The notes under the pieces: generated by a model
What the model was told of the DNA's origin: nothing
Seen by the model: the letters and a program-made list of their open reading frames with translations, nothing else
The model's database searches: none
Position numbers and translations under genes: made by a program
In this document: one piece after another, positions 26,552 to 34,817 of the stretch
Position numbering within the stretch: the first letter of the stretch is position 1
How the letters are laid out: each line of letters opens with the position of its first letter
Source: an uncultured Bacteroidota bacterium
GTDB taxonomy: Bacteria > Bacteroidota > Bacteroidia > UKL13-3
Reading direction: 5' to 3'
DNA length: 47,422 nt
Assembly (NCBI GenBank): GCA_903927505.1
Contig: CAIYNF010000017.1
Coordinates: 1-47,422, forward strand

Positions 26552-27625
26552 TTAGTAAGTAGACTGAAGCTTTAACACATCATTAATGCGTTTTTCAGCT
26601 AAATTCATTGCTGCTTTTTGGGTATAAATTTTCTCTGTAGCAGAGATATTTAAAATTTCTGCAGTTACATCAAAAATATGCTCTGCTTTTCTTATGGCAG
26701 TTTCTTTATTGTAACCAATATGTTCTTGGTAAACATTAATCAAACCACCAGCATTAATCAAGAAATCTGGTGCGTAGGTAATGCCTCTTTCCATTAAAGC
26801 CGGACCATGAACAGTTTCGTCTGCCAATTGGTTATTTGCTGCACCGGCAACAATTGCGCATTTTAATTTTGCAATATTTTCTGTGTTTAAGATGGCACCC
26901 ATTGCACAAGGTGCAAATATATCCATATCTAAACTATATATATCATCTCCAGTTACAACTGTTGCACCCATAGATGATGCATAGTGACTCAATACATTTG
27001 CATTGATATCACTGATATAAAGCTTAGCGCCTTCTTTGTGCAAGTAATCCAATAAATGACCACCTACTTTACCAATTCCTTGAACAGCAATCTTCTTACC
27101 ACTTAAACTATCGTTACCAAAAACATGTTTGGCACTGGCTTTCATTCCCATGTATACGCCATAAGCAGTTACGGGACTAGGATCTCCTCCTCCACCCATG
27201 CTTTCTGGTAAACCTACTACGTGATCTGTTTCCATGTTAACATATTCCATGTCTTTGGTTGTAGTGTTTACATCCTCAGCAGTAATATATTTACCATTCA
27301 AATTTTCAACAAATCTTCCAAATTTACGCATCAAAGCTTCTGTTTTAATTTTAGATGCATCTCCAATAATAACAGCCTTTGCTCCTCCTAAATTTAGACC
27401 AGAAATTGCAGCTTTATAAGTCATACCGCGAGATAAACGCATAACATCATTAATAGCTTCGGCTTCGTTACTGTAGTTCCAAATACGCGTACCTCCCAAA
27501 CCTGGTCCTAATACTGTGTTGTGAATTGCAATAATTGCTTTAAGTCCAGTTGCATTGTCGTTACAAAATACAATTTGTTCGTGATCGTATGTAGCGAGTT
27601 GTGTGAAAATTTCTAGTTCAGCCAT
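26552..27625 (-). CDS. Leucine/valine-type amino acid dehydrogenase (Glu/Leu/Phe/Val family)
   Basis: NAD-dependent oxidative deamination of branched-chain amino acids is the expected role. The catalytic region reads GPGLGGTRIWNY, then MTYKAAISGLNLGGAKAVII (about residues 67-86) with the active-site lysines, the second Asp region ITAEDVNTTTKDMEYV, and the Rossmann motif VQGIGKVGGHLLDYL (about 186-200). Where GGGK is usual, this protein has GGAK. Length 357 fits leucine dehydrogenases of Bacteroidota. It has a good promoter (27660-27688) and points toward nusB, 90 bp away. Confidence 0.93.
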   Translation of the reverse strand: MAELEIFTQLATYDHEQIVFCNDNATGLKAIIAIHNTVLGPGLGGTRIWNYSNEAEAINDVMRLSRGMTYKAAISGLNLGGAKAVIIGDASKIKTEALMRKFGRFVENLNGKYITAEDVNTTTKDMEYVNMETDHVVGLPESMGGGGDPSPVTAYGVYMGMKASAKHVFGNDSLSGKKIAVQGIGKVGGHLLDYLHKEGAKLYISDINANVLSHYASSMGATVVTGDDIYSLDMDIFAPCAMGAILNTENIAKLKCAIVAGAANNQLADETVHGPALMERGITYAPDFLINAGGLINVYQEHIGYNKETAIRKAEHIFDVTAEILNISATEKIYTQKAAMNLAEKRINDVLKLQSTY

Positions 27626-27659
27626 ACCTAATGGATTAAATTTTGAGTTTTTAGTGGCG

Positions 27660-27688
27660 CAAAAGTATACTTATTTTTCGTTTTTCAA
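27660..27688 (-). promoter_or_regulatory. Promoter of the leucine dehydrogenase gene
   Basis: Minus strand: TTG at 27686-27688, 18-bp spacer, TACTTTTG (exact TAnnTTTG) at 27660-27667. The ATG is 34 bp downstream. Confidence 0.6.
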
Positions 27689-27742
27689 GACCAAATTTAG
27701 TCGAACCCATTTTTGTCCTTATTTTTCCTTTATTTTGTAGGG

Positions 27743-29536
27743 TTGAAAGCGTTTAGATACCTCAGAAAATACTTCCTTAAATACAAATTAAGGCTAATGC
27801 TCGGCTTCCTTTTTGTAGCCGCCTCTAACCTATTTGCCATTTTTCCAGCCCAAATGGTTAGAAAAGCCATTGATTTAATAAAGGAAATACTCTCACAATA
27901 CACTAATAGTAAAGGAATTGATAAAGAAGTACTTAACGAACAATTAAGCACTGAAGTACTCCGTTTTTTTATGCTTCTTATTGCTTTTGCTTTGGTTCGA
28001 GGCATTTTTATGTACCTCATGCGCCAAACACTCATTGTAATGAGCAGATTGATTGAGTACGACCTTAAAAATGAGATATTTGCGCATTATCAAGATTTGG
28101 ATCAAGGCTTTTACCGAAACAATAGAATTGGCGATTTAATGGCTAGAATTAGCGAAGATGTAAGCAGGGTAAGAATGTATGTAGGTCCGGCTATAATGTA
28201 TGCCATCAACTTAATAGTTACAATAGTGCTGGTTTTAATAGTAATGTTTAGTGTAAATGCACACTTGGCCTTATTGGTTATACTCCCCCTCCCTATTTTA
28301 TCTTTTACAATATACAGAGTAAACAACCGCATTAACCAACGGAGTGATGCCATTCAAAATCAATTATCTGCTTTAACCTCCTTTGTACAGGAGGCTTTTT
28401 CTGGAATCAGAGTTATAAAAGCCTTTGCGGCAGAAAAAGCAAATCAGCAAAGTTTTGAAAAGGAAACGGAAGTTTACAGGGAAAAACAAATGAGCTTGGC
28501 CAAAGTAGAAGCCTATTTTTTTCCACTCATGTTATTTCTAACGGGCTTAAGCTCTTTAATAACTATATACATTGGAGGAATTGAAGTAATAAATGGCAAT
28601 GCCACCTTGGGTAATATTGCCGAATTTGTAATTTATGTTAATTTATTGGTTTGGCCAGTAACTAGCCTGGGGTATACCAGCAGTTTAATTCAAAGAGCCG
28701 CCGCTTCTCAAGCCAGAATAAATGAGTTTTTAAATACCAAAACTACAATGGAATATCCAAAAACAGGTAAAACTCAATTTGAGGAAAGCATTGTTTTTGA
28801 GCATGTAACTTACACCTATCCTGGAAAAAATATTCCTGCCTTGTCAAATTTAAATTTTGAAATTCCTAAGGGTAGTACCTTTGCCATTTTAGGAAGCACG
28901 GGTTCGGGCAAAACAACTTTAATACAATTGTTATTGCGCTTGTTCGATCCAAGCGAAGGAAGAATTAGGATCGACCAAGAAAACTTGAAATATTGCCCAT
29001 TAAATAATTGGAAAGAACAAATTGGATATGTGCCACAAGATGTTTTTCTATTTAGCGATACCATTTCAAATAATATTTCATTTGGCCTGAAGGAAAATGT
29101 GGTAGATAAAAAACAAAAAGCCATAGAGGCGGCTAAAATGGCCGCCTTATATGACAATATCATGGATTTTCCTCAAAACTTTGAAACCAAAGTTGGCGAA
29201 CGTGGCATTAGTTTATCTGGTGGGCAAAAACAAAGAGTTGCTATAGCGCGTGCTTTTATAAAAGACCCGGAGATTTTTATTTTTGATGATTGTTTAAGTG
29301 CTTTGGATACCAAAACTGAAGCAGACATCCTTTCTAAATTAGCAGCCATTAAAAACAACAAAACCCTCATTATTGTAAGTCATCGCGTTTCTTCTGTAAA
29401 AGACGCAGACCAAATTTTGGTTTTAGATGGAGGCAAAATTTTAGAGTTTGGAACACACCAATCGCTATTGGCATTAAACGGCTCATATAGTGACATATAC
29501 AACAAGCAAATACAAGAAGAAATTAAAATAAACTAA
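27743..29536 (+). CDS. MsbA-like ABC exporter (fused membrane and ATPase domains)
   Basis: Six membrane segments in the first ~320 residues (exporter type I fold) are followed by one ATPase domain: Walker A LGSTGSGKTT, Q-loop GYVPQDVFLFSD, signature [17 protein letters not shown], Walker B IFIFDDCLSALD, and H-loop VSHR. After the Walker B Asp the usual catalytic Glu is Asp (FDDC), as in the degenerate subunit of heterodimeric exporters and some homodimeric relatives. Substrate is unknown (lipid or drug). No ATG is near the start; TTG 27743 (KAFRYLRKYF) fits homologues, with a TATTTTG element just before it. Confidence 0.91.
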   Translation: MKAFRYLRKYFLKYKLRLMLGFLFVAASNLFAIFPAQMVRKAIDLIKEILSQYTNSKGIDKEVLNEQLSTEVLRFFMLLIAFALVRGIFMYLMRQTLIVMSRLIEYDLKNEIFAHYQDLDQGFYRNNRIGDLMARISEDVSRVRMYVGPAIMYAINLIVTIVLVLIVMFSVNAHLALLVILPLPILSFTIYRVNNRINQRSDAIQNQLSALTSFVQEAFSGIRVIKAFAAEKANQQSFEKETEVYREKQMSLAKVEAYFFPLMLFLTGLSSLITIYIGGIEVINGNATLGNIAEFVIYVNLLVWPVTSLGYTSSLIQRAAASQARINEFLNTKTTMEYPKTGKTQFEESIVFEHVTYTYPGKNIPALSNLNFEIPKGSTFAILGSTGSGKTTLIQLLLRLFDPSEGRIRIDQENLKYCPLNNWKEQIGYVPQDVFLFSDTISNNISFGLKENVVDKKQKAIEAAKMAALYDNIMDFPQNFETKVGERGISLSGGQKQRVAIARAFIKDPEIFIFDDCLSALDTKTEADILSKLAAIKNNKTLIIVSHRVSSVKDADQILVLDGGKILEFGTHQSLLALNGSYSDIYNKQIQEEIKIN

Positions 29537-29575
29537 GCTTGATGTGAAGTTATTTTGCGCATGTTGAAAAAATGT

Positions 29576-29605
29576 TTTGAAAACAAACTCTGAACGTATA
29601 TTTTG
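29576..29605 (+). promoter_or_regulatory. Promoter of the DUF3276 gene
   Basis: TTTG at 29576-29579, 17-bp spacer, TATATTTTG at 29597-29605 (one base longer than TAnnTTTG). ATG at 29631. Confidence 0.5.
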
Positions 29606-29630
29606 CCGATGTTTATAGTTAACAAATTGC

Positions 29631-29954
29631 ATGGACGAATTCAACAAAAACGACAGTCAGGAAATTTTTTCAAAAAAAATCCGCGCTGGCAAAAGAACTT
29701 ATTTCTTTGATGTTAAATCAACAAGAGGAAAAGATTATTTTATTACCATTACAGAAAGTAAAAAGAGCTTTGAAGACGGCAACTTCGTAAAACATAAAAT
29801 ATTCCTTTACAAAGAAGATTTTAACAAATTTATGGAAGCCTTAAATGAAACAGTTAATCACATCAAAACAGATTTGATGCCCGATTATAATTTCGATGAA
29901 TTTAAACATGATTCCTTTGAAACTGCTGACCAACGCGAGGCGCAATCAAATTAA
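29631..29954 (+). CDS. DUF3276 / PUR-alpha-like nucleic-acid-binding protein
   Basis: A 107-residue protein with the PUR repeat pattern: EIFSKKIRAGKRTYFFDVKSTRGKDYFITITESK followed by IFLYKEDFNKFMEALNETV. Bacteroidota and spirochaete members of this family bind single-stranded DNA or RNA as dimers through a beta-sheet surface and basic residues; a cellular role is not established. It has its own promoter and is monocistronic or followed by the lipoprotein gene, which also has its own promoter. Confidence 0.9.
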   Translation: MDEFNKNDSQEIFSKKIRAGKRTYFFDVKSTRGKDYFITITESKKSFEDGNFVKHKIFLYKEDFNKFMEALNETVNHIKTDLMPDYNFDEFKHDSFETADQREAQSN

Positions 29955-29974
29955 TTATTTATTAAATTATAGCC

Positions 29975-29982
29975 TATATTTG
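29975..29982 (+). promoter_or_regulatory. -7 element of the orphan lipoprotein gene
   Basis: TATATTTG exactly matches TAnnTTTG and is followed immediately by CCTTAACA. The gene starts 36 bp downstream. The same 12-mer TTTGCCTTAACA recurs at 40848-40859 in front of the PhoB-like regulator. No clear -33 TTTG. Confidence 0.5.
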
Positions 29983-30017
29983 CCTTAACAACTCCTAAAA
30001 CAACTAGAAAAACAAAT

Positions 30018-30953
30018 ATGAAAAAATCATTCAAATCACTTATCGTAATGGCGGCTATTGCTAGCTCGGCATTATTTACCTCATGCGGCGACAAAGCCAT
30101 AACACCAGTTGAATCTTTAGCGCCAACGTTAACTGTTAACGACGGTGTTAAAAAAAGTAGTTCCTCACAAAGTATCGACTCAATTGCTATTAAAGTAATT
30201 GCTTCTGCTGATGTGAATAGAAAAATTACTAAATTAACTATTACACGCGCAATCACTGGTCAAAGTACAAATACTATTAAAACTGCAACCTATTCTGCAA
30301 AGGATGTAATTTATACGCATTACGATGTAATCCTAAACCAAATTGTTATAAACGAAGGGGATGAAATTACCTATTCTGTTACAATTGAAGATGACAACGG
30401 AAAAACAGTAAATTCAACCTATGTTGTTACTATTGCAAGTATGGTTACTTCTGGTCAAATCTTATTAGGTGGCCCTAGCAGCACAACCAACGAATACCAT
30501 TTCTTTGGTGTTGCCGATGGTTTCAGAAGATACCGTGCAGGTACCACTGGCGCAGATTTAGCTAAAGACAATTCAGCTAAAATTGATTTCATTTACTATT
30601 ACAATTCAGCAGGCAGCGTACAAAATGCTGTTTACTCTCCTGATTATGCTTTTGGTGCTGGTATTGGTTGGAATGCAGAAACCACAACTTGGCCTACAAA
30701 GAATACTACCATGTTCAAATTAGCACCAGACATTACTTTCTCTGCTTTTGATGCTTTATCTGGTAGTACTTTCTTAACAGAAATTAGCCTTTTAGACTTT
30801 ACAAGTGGTACTGCAAGTAAATTAACAAATTTAAGTGTAAACCAAGTTTTTGCTTTCAAAAAAGCTGATGGCAAAAGAGGATTTGTTCTTGTAGGTAACC
30901 CATCTGCAAGTGCTTCTGGCCAAATCTTAATGGTAGTTAAAACAGAATTATAA
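30018..30953 (+). CDS. Lipoprotein of unknown function, Ig-like N-terminal half
   Basis: I do not recognise the family. The N-terminus MKKSFKSLIVMAAIASSALF is followed by TSC, giving a lipoprotein signal with Cys at residue 23. Residues ~35-140 alternate short strands (SIAIKVIASADVNRKITKLT ... EITYSVTIEDDNGKTVNSTY), consistent with one Ig-like domain. The remaining ~170 residues (GQILLGGPSSTTNEYHFFGV onward) are Gly/Ser/Thr- and aromatic-rich, consistent with a second beta domain, and end in GQILMVVKTEL; GQIL opens and closes this half. It has its own promoter and a strong terminator, suggesting a single-gene, possibly abundant, surface or periplasmic product. Confidence 0.72.
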   Translation: MKKSFKSLIVMAAIASSALFTSCGDKAITPVESLAPTLTVNDGVKKSSSSQSIDSIAIKVIASADVNRKITKLTITRAITGQSTNTIKTATYSAKDVIYTHYDVILNQIVINEGDEITYSVTIEDDNGKTVNSTYVVTIASMVTSGQILLGGPSSTTNEYHFFGVADGFRRYRAGTTGADLAKDNSAKIDFIYYYNSAGSVQNAVYSPDYAFGAGIGWNAETTTWPTKNTTMFKLAPDITFSAFDALSGSTFLTEISLLDFTSGTASKLTNLSVNQVFAFKKADGKRGFVLVGNPSASASGQILMVVKTEL

Positions 30954-30974
30954 TAAATAGTTTATCACAAATTG

Positions 30975-31007
30975 AAAGGCCGCTTCCAAATGAAGCGGCC
31001 TTTTTTT
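30975..31007 (+). terminator. Intrinsic terminator after the lipoprotein gene
   Basis: GGCCGCTTC (30978-30986), 5-nt loop, GAAGCGGCC (30992-31000), extended by A:U pairs and followed by seven T residues. It lies 22 bp after the lipoprotein stop and only 12 bp before the pfkA ATG. Confidence 0.92.
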
Positions 31008-31018
31008 ATTTTTACACC

Positions 31019-31996
31019 ATGAAGAAAATTGCTGTTTTTACCTCTGGAGGAGATGCCCCAGGAATGAATGCCTGCGTGCGTGCTGTTGTTAGAACTGCAA
31101 TGTCTTACGATGTTGAAGTTGTTGGAATTATGCAAGGATATAAAGGCATGATTGAAGGTGGAGAAAACTTTGTACCACTAAGCTCCCGTTCTGTGGGTAA
31201 TATCATTCAAAGAGGTGGCACCATTCTTAAATCGTCAAGAAGCAAAGCTTTTATGACGCCAGAAGGAAGAAAAAAAGCTTACGATAATTTAATTGAGCAA
31301 GGCATTGAAGGTATTGTTTGTATTGGCGGCAACGGAACTTTCACTGGTGCTGAAATTTTTTACAATGAATATGGTATTCCCTCAATTGGTGCACCAGGAA
31401 CAATCGACAATGATTTATATGGAACAGATTTAACCATTGGGTTCGATACGGCAATTAATACTGCAGTGGAAGCCATTGATAAAATTAGAGATACTGCCGA
31501 TAGCCATGGTAGAGTGTTTTTTGTGGAAGTAATGGGAAGAGATGCAGGCTTTATTGCATTAGCAGCAACCATTGCGGGTGGTGCAGAAATGGTATTATTA
31601 CCAGAAGTTAAAGGCGATCATTTGAAATTAATTGAATTCTTTAAGAACCGTCAGCAAAGTAAAAAATCTTTCTCTTTGGTAGTAGTAGCTGAAGGAAATT
31701 TTGAAGGTGGTTCAATTGCAATTTCAGGCATGTTGAATAAAGAAATTCCAGGCTTCGAATCTCGTGTAGTAATTCTAGGGCATATCCAAAGAGGTGGTTC
31801 ACCGAGCGCCTACGACCGCGTTTTGGCTTCAAAATTGGGCTATGGCGCCGTTAATGCTTTATTGGCTGGAGAGAAAAATAAAATGGCGGGGTTAATTGAT
31901 AATAAAATTAAGCTTACACCTTTTATTGATTCAATTACCAAGAAAAAAGACTTGAACCCAGATTTATTGAAGTTAATAGATATTCTGAACAACTAG
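31019..31996 (+). CDS. pfkA: ATP-type 6-phosphofructokinase
   Basis: PfkA commits fructose-6-phosphate to glycolysis. Family motifs are FTSGGDAPGMNACVRAVVR (residues 8-26), PGTIDNDLYGTDLTIGFDTA (about 121-140) with the catalytic TIDND, MGRDAGFIAL, VVVAEG and LGHIQRGGSPSAYDR. Length 325 is normal. The nucleotide motif usually written GGDGS/T reads GGNGTFTGA here (about residues 101-109), so the Asp that coordinates Mg-ATP in well-studied enzymes is Asn; Gly104, which marks ATP use, is kept. The ATG sits 12 bp after the T-run of the preceding terminator, so the promoter must overlap that hairpin or the message arises by readthrough. Confidence 0.93.
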   Translation: MKKIAVFTSGGDAPGMNACVRAVVRTAMSYDVEVVGIMQGYKGMIEGGENFVPLSSRSVGNIIQRGGTILKSSRSKAFMTPEGRKKAYDNLIEQGIEGIVCIGGNGTFTGAEIFYNEYGIPSIGAPGTIDNDLYGTDLTIGFDTAINTAVEAIDKIRDTADSHGRVFFVEVMGRDAGFIALAATIAGGAEMVLLPEVKGDHLKLIEFFKNRQQSKKSFSLVVVAEGNFEGGSIAISGMLNKEIPGFESRVVILGHIQRGGSPSAYDRVLASKLGYGAVNALLAGEKNKMAGLIDNKIKLTPFIDSITKKKDLNPDLLKLIDILNN

Positions 31997-32000
31997 TTTT

Positions 32001-32759
32001 CTAGGATATTTTTCCTGTTTTTTGGGCAATAGCTAGTTTAATTCTGCGCCATTTAAACAACAGGATATCACGTTTGCTGTATTGCTCTTGTATGCTCAAT
32101 TTTTCTTTAAAAGCCTCCACCTTGTATAAGTGGCTTTTGCTCTCATCGTGAACCCGGTAGCTGGCAATATCACGATTTAAAAACAAGGTGCTTTTGGAAG
32201 ATATCAATGATAATATCAATTCAAAATCGAAAGCAAATTTATACTTGGTTTCCAACAAACGCTCGCGCCTCAGATAGGCAGTATTGAAGAAACAGGCAGG
32301 TTGATAAATATTGGGAAGCATCCCGTTCTTAACTAAATCAATAAACTTAATTGGATTACCTTGACCTTCAATTAACAATTTGCCATTGGCATCAATGGTT
32401 TTGCATTTACCATAATAAATTGCAAACTCTTGATTTACTTCATAGGCATTTATAATACCTTTAACCGCATTTGGTTCGAGCAAATCATCCGCATTTAGGT
32501 AGGCAACTAAAACGCCTTTTGCCTTATTGTATCCAATATTAATTGCATCGGCTTGTCCCTCATCCTTTTCACTTTGCCAATAGCTTAATTTGGAAGCGTA
32601 TTTTTCAATAATTTCTTTAGAACCATCGGTTGAACCGCCATCAATAATGATATACTCAAAATTGGTATAGGTTTGGGCCAATACAGATTGTATGGTAGCC
32701 TCTAGCCATTTGGCTTGATTGAAGGAAGGGGTAATAATGGTTACTAAAGGCGGATTCAT
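32001..32759 (-). CDS. GT2-family glycosyltransferase
   Basis: A GT-A fold glycosyltransferase: TIITPSFNQAKWLEATIQSV (about residues 8-27), IIIDGGSTDGSKEII, the metal-binding region VAYLNADDLLEP (about 89-100), and a C-terminal variable region. Sugar and acceptor unknown. The 252-residue length is short but complete and contains no membrane segment. The second GT2 gene is 16 bp upstream in the same direction; together they probably act on one polysaccharide. Convergent with pfkA with 4 bp between stops. Confidence 0.9.
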   Translation of the reverse strand: MNPPLVTIITPSFNQAKWLEATIQSVLAQTYTNFEYIIIDGGSTDGSKEIIEKYASKLSYWQSEKDEGQADAINIGYNKAKGVLVAYLNADDLLEPNAVKGIINAYEVNQEFAIYYGKCKTIDANGKLLIEGQGNPIKFIDLVKNGMLPNIYQPACFFNTAYLRRERLLETKYKFAFDFELILSLISSKSTLFLNRDIASYRVHDESKSHLYKVEAFKEKLSIQEQYSKRDILLFKWRRIKLAIAQKTGKIS

Positions 32760-32775
32760 AGGGATTGCAAATATA

Positions 32776-33570
32776 CTATAATAAGCCCATGTCGGACAAC
32801 TCTTCTAACTTTTTATATTTTGGATTTAAGCTCGGATGCCAATGGTGCAATAAATCTTTACACTTTGTCCTCAAAACCATTTGTTTAAATTTGTAACAGC
32901 GCAACCAAAATTCTTCATCCTCTCCTCCCCATTTGGTAAAATCTTCGTTGAGGGCCCCTACCCTCTCAAAAGCATCTTTAGGGCAAACCACTAATCCTTT
33001 GCCGCCCCATAACATCCATTCCCCATTTTTGGGTGAAAAATGTTCGGGTTTATTTTTATACAAGTAAAACACAATTGGAAACCAAAAAGCCTTATTCCTT
33101 GTATTATTGTTGCAAAGAGCCACTATGTCTCTGGGAATTGAAAAGTCGGCATCGCAGAGAAAAACCAATTCACTTGAACTTTGACGAACTGCTTTGTTAA
33201 AGGCAAATGCGCGTGAAAACGGATGTGATTCACTTTTAAAAATCACTTTACCAGCAAAGCGTAAACGAATTTCTTGCTCCAATTGCACGGCATCCTCACT
33301 GCCGCAATCAAAAACCGACAATTCTATTAATTGGGCATTTTCACATTGGGCAATACTTGGCAGGAAATATTGCAAAAAGGTTTCACTCCTATTATAAAGT
33401 CCTACACAAATACTAATGGTTGTAAGCTCAGGTTTAAATGGGTTTACGGTTCGAACCAATGCAAGCAAATCTGAAATTACCGTATAAAAGCCATACTTTC
33501 TTTGAGGGGCTTTGAAAACCCACCATAAAGGGTATTTAATCCACTGGGGTAATTTAGACTTGAATGCCAT
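32776..33570 (-). CDS. GT2-like glycosyltransferase with C-terminal galactosyltransferase-type motif
   Basis: TTISICVGLYNRSETFLQYF (about 50-69) is the first beta-strand, VFLCDADFSIPRDIV (about 134-148) holds the DxD metal site, and GALNEDFTKWGGEDEEFWLR (about 214-233) matches the W-G-G-E-D catalytic region of the glyco_transf_7C/chondroitin-polymerase type. The C-terminus ends with a His-rich DLLHHWHPSLNPKY, also usual in this family. Product unknown. It is encoded between the other GT2 gene and the LolC/E-like permease gene, 2 bp from the latter. Confidence 0.87.
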   Translation of the reverse strand: MAFKSKLPQWIKYPLWWVFKAPQRKYGFYTVISDLLALVRTVNPFKPELTTISICVGLYNRSETFLQYFLPSIAQCENAQLIELSVFDCGSEDAVQLEQEIRLRFAGKVIFKSESHPFSRAFAFNKAVRQSSSELVFLCDADFSIPRDIVALCNNNTRNKAFWFPIVFYLYKNKPEHFSPKNGEWMLWGGKGLVVCPKDAFERVGALNEDFTKWGGEDEEFWLRCYKFKQMVLRTKCKDLLHHWHPSLNPKYKKLEELSDMGLL

Positions 33571-33572
33571 TC

Positions 33573-34817
33573 TTAATTAAACTGAATACTCCTTACAGGG
33601 TTTACCTTGCTTACCAATTTTACTGGAATAAGCAGTAAAAACATACAAATAAAAAAAGCAAAAACATTTACATATATAATATCTATGGCATTAATTTCAA
33701 TGGGCACACGGTTAATATAATAAGATTTTTGATCCAATTTAATCCATGAAAATTGCTTTTGCATAAATGCCAAACCCAATCCCAATAGGTTTCCTAGCAA
33801 TAAACCTTGAAAAACTATTTTTGCAGCCATCCAAAGAAACACTTCACTCAATTGTTTGTCTTCCGCTCCCATAGCTTTCAACAAGCCAATCATTTGTGTG
33901 CGTTCTAAAACAAGAATTAACAAGGCGGTAATCATATTTATAGATGCTACAGCAACCATTAAAATCATAATAATTACCACATTTAAATCCAATAAACTCA
34001 ACCAATCAAATAAGGCAGGGTACATTTCGTAGATACTGCTCAATCCCATATTATAGGGTGTTATTTGTGCAATTTGATCGCGCATATTTTCGGTTTCGGT
34101 TCGATCCAAACGCTTTAAGCCAATTTCATAGCCACTGATGGAGCTAGGGTCCCAATTATTTAATTTTTGCACTTGACGAATATCCACAAAGGCGTATAAT
34201 TCATCTAATTCACCCATGCCCGTATCAAAAATCCCCTTAATTTTAAGTTTTCTAACTCGTGGGGGATCTTGAATAAAATAAATATAAAGCGGATCACCTA
34301 ATTTTAATTCTAATCGTTTTGCTGTAATTGCGGAAATAACAATTTCCTGTGAACTGATTGAATCTCCAAATAGAGGGAGACTCCCCACCAACATATTTTT
34401 CTTTATAAATGCACCATTATAATCTGGTCCAATTCCTTTTAAAACAATACCTTCAAATGCATTTTCAGTTTTAATAATTCCCGCCTTTGTGGCATAGGCT
34501 TGCAAATAACTAATCCCTTCTTTCTTGCGCGCCAAAGCTTCCATTATGGTATCTCTTACAATTGGCAGGCTTTCAAAACTGTTATTTAAATCGAGGTGGG
34601 TAATTTGCAGGGGCGCATTAAAACCAATGAGTTTATCCTTTACTTCATTTTGGTAGCCCTTTACTATGGCAGTGGCCAAAATCATTACCATTACACTAAC
34701 GCATACAGCTGCCAGCGCAAGGTTGATAATCAACTTTGAAAATCCGCTTCCCTTTTTATTACTTTGAAGCGCCTTATGGGCCATTAACCTTTTTGCAATG
34801 AAAAAACTAAACTTCAT
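33573..34817 (-). CDS. FtsX-fold ABC permease, LolC/LolE-like
   Basis: Membrane topology is MacB/LolE-like: one TM near residue 30 (INLALAAVCVSVMVMILATA), a ~220-residue periplasmic domain, then three TMs (IIMILMVAVASINMITALLI; MAAKIVFQGLLLGNLLGLGL; VNVFAFFICMFLLLIPVKLV). VKGYQNEVKDKLIGFNAPLQI is typical of the LolC/E periplasmic start. These permeases extract lipoproteins with a LolD ATPase, for which the protein at 3.5-4.1 kb is one candidate. ATG 34817 (MKFSFFIAKRL) is preferred to an upstream one at 34877. The start overlaps head-to-head with the next gene by 20 bp. Confidence 0.88.
   Translation of the reverse strand: MKFSFFIAKRLMAHKALQSNKKGSGFSKLIINLALAAVCVSVMVMILATAIVKGYQNEVKDKLIGFNAPLQITHLDLNNSFESLPIVRDTIMEALARKKEGISYLQAYATKAGIIKTENAFEGIVLKGIGPDYNGAFIKKNMLVGSLPLFGDSISSQEIVISAITAKRLELKLGDPLYIYFIQDPPRVRKLKIKGIFDTGMGELDELYAFVDIRQVQKLNNWDPSSISGYEIGLKRLDRTETENMRDQIAQITPYNMGLSSIYEMYPALFDWLSLLDLNVVIIMILMVAVASINMITALLILVLERTQMIGLLKAMGAEDKQLSEVFLWMAAKIVFQGLLLGNLLGLGLAFMQKQFSWIKLDQKSYYINRVPIEINAIDIIYVNVFAFFICMFLLLIPVKLVSKVNPVRSIQFN

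Noticed and set aside
28816-29163. 115-residue minus-strand open frame
   Set aside because: It is antisense to the ATPase domain of the ABC exporter; no start context or homology.
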